A DNA stretch of 64,000 nt, taken from positions 56,201,821 to 56,265,820 of the forward strand of contig NC_083346.1 in the NCBI RefSeq assembly GCF_019175385.1, given 5' to 3'. A program made the position numbers and the translations under genes. The notes under the pieces are model-generated. The model worked only from the letters and a program-made list of their open reading frames with translations, did not search any database and was not told where the DNA came from. Source of the stretch: Lycium barbarum (Eukaryota; Streptophyta; Magnoliopsida; Solanales; Solanaceae). This document shows positions 57,613-64,000 of the stretch, in pieces; the first letter of the stretch is position 1, and each line of letters starts with the position of its first letter.

Positions 57613-58767
57613 CTCGATAAGAAAATCTGTGTGAATTAAAAAGAAATTAAACTTTTTAATCCCATTTTTTATGGAAAGAATTTCTTTGAATGTGGAATGC
57701 TAATGTTGTTCAGCATCTTTGAACTTTCCACTAGCATATCTGCATATTTTCCGTTGGCCATCTTCAACTTCAAAAAGTACCGCACTCCAATATTCGTTGC
57801 TGGCATCTGTCTGCAATATCTTTTTCCCGTCTGATGGAATATGGAGGGCTTTAACCTCTTTTGAGATTTCTTTTATCTTCTGAACTGCTTCATCCTGTTC
57901 CTTTCCCCAACCTTGGGCATTCTTTTTGAGCATTTTTGTAAGTGGAGCAATGTATGTAGAGACATTAGGGATAAAATCTCTAACATAATTAATCACACCT
58001 AAAAACTGTTGGAGCTACTTCGTTGTAAAATTGGTGTCTGGGAATTTGAGCAGTTCTTGACAAATATGTGGCCCTGGGCTGAATGCTCCATGAACAAAAT
58101 GCATCCCCAGAAAATCAATTTCCTTCCTAGCAAGAATCAACTTTTTCTGTGAGAGCATGATTCCATTTTTCTCCACTAGGTCATGGAATTGTTTCCGCAA
58201 CATGAGGTGTTCTTCCATAGTGTCACTATAGATTAAGATGTCATCAATGTAGACTAGTGATGTATGGAGGATGGGTTGAAATAATTTTATCATGGCCTTT
58301 TGGAACAATGAGGGTGCCGTTTTCAACTCAAAGGGCATGACCTTCCATTGAAAGTGGTGATCCGGTATACAAAACCCTGTTTTTGGTCTATCTTCTGGGT
58401 GTATTCCCAATTGCCAAAACCCCGATTTAAGGTCAAACTTGGAAAAGTATTTAGCTTTGGCTAAGTGTGAAAAAAGGGTGAGTTTATTTGGGATAGGGAA
58501 TTTATCATCTTGGAGGAAATAGTTAAGAGGTTGATAGTTTATGACTAATCTGAGTTTACCTCTTGTTTGTTCTGCCCATTTATTGACATAGAACGCCTCG
58601 CATGCCCATTGTGAATTAGAGGGCTCGATAAGTCCAAACTCCAAGAGCTCTTCGCATTCTTTTTTCGCAAGCTGAAGATGATCTGGATTCATGCCGGAGT
58701 GACTTGCCTTCGTTGGATTAATGCTTTTCATTCGTCTTGAAGGGGAGTTTAATGAAAAACTCCTCAT
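57613..58767 (-). pseudogene. Copy B RT and RNase H, broken
   Basis: One frame with internal stops at 58015 and 57700. RT fingers NYQPLNYFLQDDKFPIPN, palm YFSKFDLKSGFWQLGI, and an intact Y-I-D-D box near 58235-58225 are present, with GMHFVHGAFSPGPHICQELL at the thumb. RNase H begins near 57810 with QTDASNEYWSAVLFE. It is better preserved than copy A across the thumb region. The frame entering from protease is shifted near 58725. Confidence 0.86.
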
Positions 58768-59254
58768 TTAGCCATAGAGGCTTTTTGCATTTTCCCATAA
58801 AATCCTTGTGAGGATCCGCAAATGAATGCTCCACCAACTGCTTTTCTATCTCCTTGATCTGTTCAGCATCAATTATTTTGAATAATCGTAAAACATCTGT
58901 ATATGGCTTGAATTGTTTCTTGAACGTTATTCCACGGGCTTTGATCTGGAGCTGATCTTTAAGTTGGCTGAAGATGTCAAATCCGACAATGAGATCTTTT
59001 CCTGGTACATCTGATCCAATCAGCTTTGTTCGAAACTTAAACCCTGGGAAGAATTCAATTGTGATTGGATGCTTTGTGATGACTGTGGTGGTTAGGACTC
59101 CAGTCCCAGCAATGTTGAAATCTTTGAAATGTGGAATCCATTGATCCTCAGGAAGGACGGCTGGGTTCATCAATGAACATGCCGCTCCAGTGTCCATGAA
59201 GGCAATAACCTGGATTGGTTTATCCCATTTGGATGGATAAACTTTAAGCTGCAC
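58718..59254 (-). pseudogene. Copy B aspartic protease
   Basis: A 178-codon frame with IAFMDTGAACSLMNP (D-T-G near 59195-59187), EFFPGFKF, DLIVGFDIFSQLKDQ. The N-terminal part overlaps in sense with copy A 51850-52391. It leaves the RT frame by one base near 58725. Cleaves the polyprotein in relatives. Confidence 0.85.
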
Positions 59255-61187
59255 CTACGGGATCACCATGATGCTGTTGATATCTTGTTGAGCCTTTCCC
59301 TCTGGTTCTGAAATCTGGTAATATTCATCGCCATATTCTTCGTACACATCTATGGAAAAGAGGGTCTTCTCCGTGGGTTCGTCCTCTAATGAGAGTACAG
59401 ATTCAAGATCGCCATCTTCATCTAGATGGATACCGGTGTAGTCCTCTATTTCAGTAAGAAGCTTGATCGATCTTCTGGATTGGGGACAATTTTTTTGCAT
59501 AATGCCCAATCTTGTTGCAGATGGAGCATCTATCATTTTTTCGGGACTTGCCTGGGCTCTTCCTCCTGAAATATTTCGTGCACCTCCCAAACTGGGATCC
59601 TTCTCGTGAAGGCCTTGGCTATTTGAATCGCTTGAACCTTCCCTTTCGTCTGGGGACATGGCACGAACAGCTTGACCCAGTAATTAGGTCAGACTTTCCG
59701 CAAGCTTTATGAAGGGCTGGATTGTTTCGTATGATCTGCTTCAAAACAGATCTCTTTGTGCAGATATCATCCAGCGCTAGAAATATGGCTTGCCTGATGT
59801 AGCCGATTGTTGGGATCGTTATTGATTGAAACTTCTCCTCAACGATCGTCATGGTCCGGCTTGCTAACATCTTCGGAAGTGATGAAACAAAGGCTTGCTT
59901 GAGACTAGCTTCTCTGCCTAACTCAAAGAACATTTTAGCCAGCTTCTGAAAATGGATATCGATGGCATCTCTGTCAAATGCTACGCATTTCATTTCAAAG
60001 AACTGTCTCCTTAATTTTTGTTGCCTTTGGCCGGTATCTCCACAAAATACCTCTTAGAGTATTTTGATGTTGTAAGCAAAGTCTTGGGATGTGAGAAACA
60101 TATTTTTGTCTTGTGTCCCAAGTGAATTCCACCAGTCTCGGAGAATTCCGGAGAACCTTGAAGTGAATTCTGACAGGATCATATACTTTTCCCGTTCGAC
60201 AAGATTCTTTGTCACCATCCAAGTGAAGAAATCTTGGATCCTTTGGGGCCATCTTGATACTTTGATATCATCCAGACTGAAAGTATGGAATCCAGTCCCA
60301 ACGAATTTTACTGTTGTTGGTTCTGGCCTTCTTTCTGGAATTGGCTCATCTGTCATCCCGTCCCGATCATCATCTACTTCAGAGATTTCTGGTTCTCTGG
60401 GTTGATTCATGAATATTGGCGGGTTATTTTCTTCTGAAGAGTCAACTGAGGAATCTTCGCTTGTCTCAAAGCTTGCTTCCGTAGGATCAGTATCATATGA
60501 ATCTTGGTCACTGGATCCTAGGGTATCATCCTCCTCTACATCCTTTGTGGGTCGGGTCACGTAGAGGTTAGGAATATTATGAGTCGAGATCATCAAATTT
60601 TCCAGCTCGGGTTCTTTTGAACTTTCCCCGAGTTCTTTCTTTCGTTTGGACTGCTTTTGGGCCGCTATAGAGGGAAACTCAGGTTCATTGTTTTGATTTT
60701 GGGCAAATGGCATAGGGTCTCGCTTTGTGGATGGGAGCACAGTGAAAGAATGGTCAATCTTTGGTGGTGAGTATGTTTGTAAGGACATAGGGAAAAAGGT
60801 GGGTTTTGATGGGCAGCATTGTGTTTTTTGCGGTTCAAGGTGACCATATCTCAGTAGCTGTATTTGTTCTTTAAGGTCAGCCATTTCCTTTTGTTGTTGG
60901 TTAAAGAAATGGAAAAGGGAAGTGCCTGGTGGACAAATCTCATACTGCATGTTTTTCATTCGCAATTCCAGGGCTTTGATCAGTCCAGCATGCTGAGAAG
61001 ATGCTTGTTCCACCTTCTTCTCAATAGTCTCCACCCTGCTCATCATCTTATTCTGTGTGTGAGCAACATTTCTGATGGAATTGCTAATATTAGTTAACAC
61101 TTTGTTTTGGCAAATGGCATTTACGGATTGCCAATTGATTGTCGCTTCCACTTCACTTGTTGGTGGCTTTTCTCCCGTGGGCAGCAC
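59255..61187 (-). pseudogene. Copy B coiled coil, coat-protein region and zinc knuckle
   Basis: The frame 61187-60054 (377 codons) is longer than in copy A because A's stop is absent. It has the heptad-like stretch, the acidic region, a QPREPEISEVDDDRDG segment and the coat-like N-part, ending at a TAA (60054) where A has Gln. The coat core continues at 59993-59619 in the same frame. After a one-base change near 59640, an acidic linker follows (DEDGDLESVLSLEDEPTEK) at about 59440-59360 up to protease. The knuckle CFICNKIGHY at about 59527-59495 also lacks its last Cys in frame. B lacks about 16 residues present in A near 60670. Confidence 0.78.
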
Positions 61188-62698
61188 AACATTTTGCCTT
61201 GGAATTTTTGGGGCATGGCTTGCACCATCCTTTTCAAAAGGTTGTTGTGGAGGAAATTCAGTGGTGTGACTGGAGCTGGAGGGTTCATCATGAATATTTC
61301 TGGCTTTGGGATACTTGGGTTTGAAGGTTTGTGATGTAAATTTTGGTTAGGGATAGATGGCCAATTTTGGGGTTTGTACGAAACAAGGAATTCATATTTT
61401 CCTGGACGGCTCAGTGAACCGATGAATGAGTCTCCTTCTTCATACCTCGTTCGAAACTTTCTTTCAGAGTTTCCCCCTTTTTTCTTTGATTTGGCTCTTC
61501 TTGTATGGTGTTCATCCCATTCAATTTCATCGTCAAGACATTCTTGACAGTCACATTGGACATCCCATGGGCAGTGTCCCGTGAAAGGACATTTGAACCA
61601 CCATACTTCATGACCTTCATTATCGAACTGCTTTATCCAGTCATGTTCGCTCATGATACTGGGGAGATGGTAAAAGAATGTTTCAGGGTCATCTTGGTGT
61701 GATTGGTTATGAGTGGGTTGGTACATCTGGAAAGAAAAGGTTGTTTTGTTGGCTTTTTTTAAGGTGAGAGTGGTCAAAGCTTATGGCGACTGTTTTATCG
61801 GGTTCTTTTGGAAAATGTGGGTTCAGAAGATTGGAGAGGTTCAACAGGTTCTCTCATCTTTTCATAATTCATGACCCATGTATCTGGAAGGACTTTGATA
61901 AGTTCATCTCTAGAAAGCTGTTTTGGGATTTGGGTGCACATGGTAGTTCCGTTGGTGGCATCCACTTTTAAGAGCAAAGCATTTTCTCCACCTGGAAGAG
62001 AGATATCCATAGCATGATTCTGAACTCGCCATGCTATTTGGTAGTGTAAAGTAGCCTGAATAGCATTTTTAGCTTGTGGAGCACCTTGAATTTAGACTTG
62101 GAGCTTTAAAGCCTCCGTTAGATATGGATCATACAGGGACATGTTAAAATTTGGAAATATAGTGACAAAAACTGTTCCAGCATTTTGGAGTGACTTCTGT
62201 GGTACCCAAATTCGCATGTTGGTACTCTTTTTATCTGGTATCAAGAAGGGCAAGGCGAGCTACAACTGGTTGGCCCTTTCGTCCATGATATGTTAATGCA
62301 ATTCTAATAGCACCAAAATGGACATGGGTGAAACCATGATGTTTCCACTGTCTAGGAAAATCATCTGGAATCTGCAAAGTGATGAATTGTTCCTCCTGAG
62401 TTGCTAGAATAGGGTGCTTGTCAAGTTTTGAGGCACCAACATATTCTTTAGCTTCTTTGGGCTTTGGTTGGACCAGGGAACGGATTTGTGACCACGGGGA
62501 ACATGTCTTTTTAGCAAAAGCAGAGTATGGGTTTATGAGGGGTAGGTCGGTGGGACACACTTTGTTTCCATCAGGTAAAATATCAACTTCATAAAGGTAG
62601 TCATATTTGCAAGAAAGGGTTTTATACAGAGTAGGAGACATATTTATTTTTGCTAAGGACTTACAAGGGTTGGACGAAGATGGTAACGACTCAGACAT
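61121..62698 (-). pseudogene. Copy B movement-protein-like module and ORF1 tail
   Basis: The start ATG is at 62698 (MSESLPSS). The 155-codon first frame covers the N-terminus and FPRQWKHHGFTHVHFGAIRIA, and stops at 62231 where copy A still reads Tyr. The region resumes in shifted frames at 62010-61795 and 61777-61121. The last frame carries the Cys/His/Trp-rich stretch HEVWWFKCPFTGHCPWDVQ and stops at 61121, overlapping the next frame by 67 nt in the -1 frame exactly as in copy A. 30K-type movement protein is the best match (inference from motifs). Confidence 0.77.
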
Positions 62699-63127
62699 AT
62701 TTTTACTAAACTGCCTATAAATTTTCCGATATCAATAAAATGTTTGCCTTCTAAATTTCTCTTGTTCTTCTCTTTGAAAGGCATGGAAAGGCTGATCCTA
62801 AGTTAGTATAGGGTTAAGAAATATTGGGCAAATTGAGCTTGCTATGAGTACAATAGTTTTCCGAAGCTTTGACAGTATGCCTGTAGTAGTGCGAAAGGTT
62901 TTCCGAGTTGAGTAGCGTAGAGGGCGGGGAAACACCAAGCAAGACAGCCAAACTACAAGCACAATAGTTTTTTTACATAGTAGGACTGGGCTTCAACATC
63001 CCGAAGGACGGCTTGCCACAAACCTGACTTCAACAACCCGAAGGATGGCTTGTCAAGTTAGTCGGACAGTTTGAAAGATCGTAGATATGAAATTTTTTCC
63101 TACAAAATGGGCTGGCTTCCTAGCCAA
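62699..63127. repeat. Rearranged intergenic sequence with inverted orientation
   Basis: 62710-62917 carries the stretch that in copies A and B lies on the - strand (about 55908-56115), but here on the + strand. From 62918 it switches to the normal orientation and repeats 55707-55917 (GTAGAGGGCGGGGAAACACC onward). The two pieces, normally consecutive, meet in inverted order at 62917/62918. The unit ends at TAGCCAA (63121-63127), where E6 LTR sequence resumes. Confidence 0.75.
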
Positions 63128-63539
63128 AACCTACAGACCATTATACGGGCCGTATAATTTATACGGTCCGTACAAATGGCCATACAACTGGAAAATTCCG
63201 ATTTTCATTCTCATCGACTCGTTTGACTTCCAATCCTCTGGAGCCTTCTTGGCACTTATATAACACTTCATTAACCATAAAATAGGTCCTATAACAGCCC
63301 CTCAAGATATTTCTAAATAACATTAGCTCAATTATAGCGGAAACCTTTCCGAACGCGACTTACATTTTCACTTCCCACATAGAACTTAGGCTCATATATT
63401 CATATAACTTCAAACTCTTATGATACACACTCTAAGCTATCTAATACCTTTCTTAATCTCGTAAGGGTCTCACAGTCACCTCAAGCTCACATTAGTCTAT
63501 CCACAAGGCAACAAGTACGAAAATTTTTGAGGTGTAACA
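63128..63539 (-). repeat. E6 3' LTR, U3 side
   Basis: The remainder of the LTR begun at 35933, ending + strand GGTGTAACA at 63539. It contains the palindromes ATACGGGCCGTAT and ATACGGTCCGTA (63138-63168), which also sit just before the break on the other side (37911-37942). Confidence 0.8.
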
Positions 63540-63707
63540 TTCCTCCCCCCTTAGGAACATTTGTCCTCGAATGTTAGGTTCTTGGGGATTCTATAAAAAT
63601 TTCGCCAGAGTTTTCCCTATAATATTACACTACCATCCTGCACAGGGCTACAACAACAACAACAATAACCATGGCCACACACGACCAGGAAAACATCAAG
63701 GAAAACA
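63540..63707 (-). other. E6 polypurine tract, PPT hairpin and 3' untranslated region
   Basis: Element-sense CCTAAGGGGGGAGGAA at 63540-63555 abuts the LTR. AACATTTG (63556-63563) pairs with CGAATGTT (63568-63575) with one mismatch on the + strand. The rest is non-coding. Confidence 0.8.
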
Positions 63708-64000
63708 CTACATACCTGAGGATAATGATGTCTCTGCCTGAGTCTCCTCTGAAGGTGAAAATAAATGCGGGTACCTGAACTTCATGTCCTTTTCGGCTTC
63801 CCAAGACATTTCCTCTCTATTATTATTTCTCCATAAAACTTTAACTGAAGCTACCTCTTTAGTTCTGAGTTTCCGTACTTGCCTATCTAAAATGGCAATA
63901 GGGACTTCTTCATAAGACATTTGTTTGGTAACTTAGACATCATCTATTGGTACAATTCTAGAAGGATCTCCAATGCACTTACGAAGCATCGATACATGGA
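63708..64000 (-). pseudogene. pol: E6 pol C-terminus (integrase tail and chromodomain), partial
   Basis: Runs off the right edge. The - strand shows [10 protein letters not shown] near 63990-63960, a TAA at about 63934-63936 where relatives have Gln, and then 70 codons (63920-63708) with [34 protein letters not shown] and YPHLF, the chromodomain-like tail of the Tekay/Del type. The stop is at 63708. Very similar to the E1 and H tails. Confidence 0.88.

Larger units (their letters stand above)
55707..63127 (-). mobile_element. Endogenous pararetrovirus copy B (caulimovirid type)
   Basis: A - strand unit with the whole coding order from the ATG at 62698 to about 56500, then an intergenic region to 55707 that runs head-to-tail into copy A. 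Copies A and B are colinear (offset about 6850 bp between 54271 and 61121) and very similar, but have private stops: B at 60054-60056 and 58015-58017, A at 53549-53551. The upstream end (62699-63127) is a rearranged inverted piece of intergenic sequence. No complete viral frame remains. Confidence 0.87.

Overview
The window is plant nuclear DNA made almost entirely of nested retroelements. I see no host gene. The Ty3/gypsy elements carry a C-terminal chromodomain after the integrase and use an initiator-tRNA-Met-type primer site, which is the Tekay/Del chromovirus pattern. Together with two endogenous pararetrovirus copies of caulimovirid type, this suggests heterochromatin of a flowering plant, probably an asterid such as Solanaceae (inference).

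Layout. (1) 1-9903: element E1 on the + strand, lacking its 5' LTR in the window. It has a decayed gag-pol and a 3' LTR that is split by a solo LTR (5687-8007, target duplication ATAAG). (2) 9904-27219: element H on the - strand, same broad family as E1, with a truncated 3' LTR and broken gag-pol. It is interrupted by a very young complete element Y (14519-25522) flanked by GTAAC. The two Y LTRs are each 2913 bp and I found only two differences between them. The Y gag-pol frame is broken only by one missing base. (3) 27220-34976: element E3 on the - strand, heavily decayed. (4) 34977-35932: an unassigned stretch and the start of another LTR. (5) 35933-37979 plus 63128-63539: one LTR of element E6 (- strand), split by a 25 kb block. 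Its pol tail runs off the right edge. (6) The block at 37980-63127 holds two pararetrovirus copies, both - strand. Copy A (37980-55706) is itself split by element E5 (39426-50313, flanked by GCATG). Copy B (55707-63127) lies immediately upstream of A in transcription order. E5 is unusual: three LTRs and two internal segments, almost all of pol lost, gag nearly whole.

How the parts work. Each Ty3/gypsy unit encodes Gag (particle), protease, reverse transcriptase/RNase H, integrase and chromodomain in one frame. The pararetrovirus units encode a movement-protein-like module, a coiled-coil/coat region with a zinc knuckle, aspartic protease, RT/RNase H and an uncharacterised C-terminal region, followed by an intergenic promoter region. 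No unit except Y looks close to functional.

The most interesting signals are RNA-level and shared by elements whose LTRs have otherwise diverged. They are: (a) a hairpin between primer site and gag whose apical loop is a self-complementary hexamer that changes in a base-pair-preserving way, like a retroviral dimerisation kissing loop; (b) a run of three adjacent stem-loops in every LTR whose corresponding region is present; (c) a U5-terminal hairpin abutting the primer site; (d) a hairpin abutting the polypurine tract; and (e) arrays of ACGGTCCGT-type palindromes in U3. All were found by reading the sequence by eye. No folding, alignment or database search was run.
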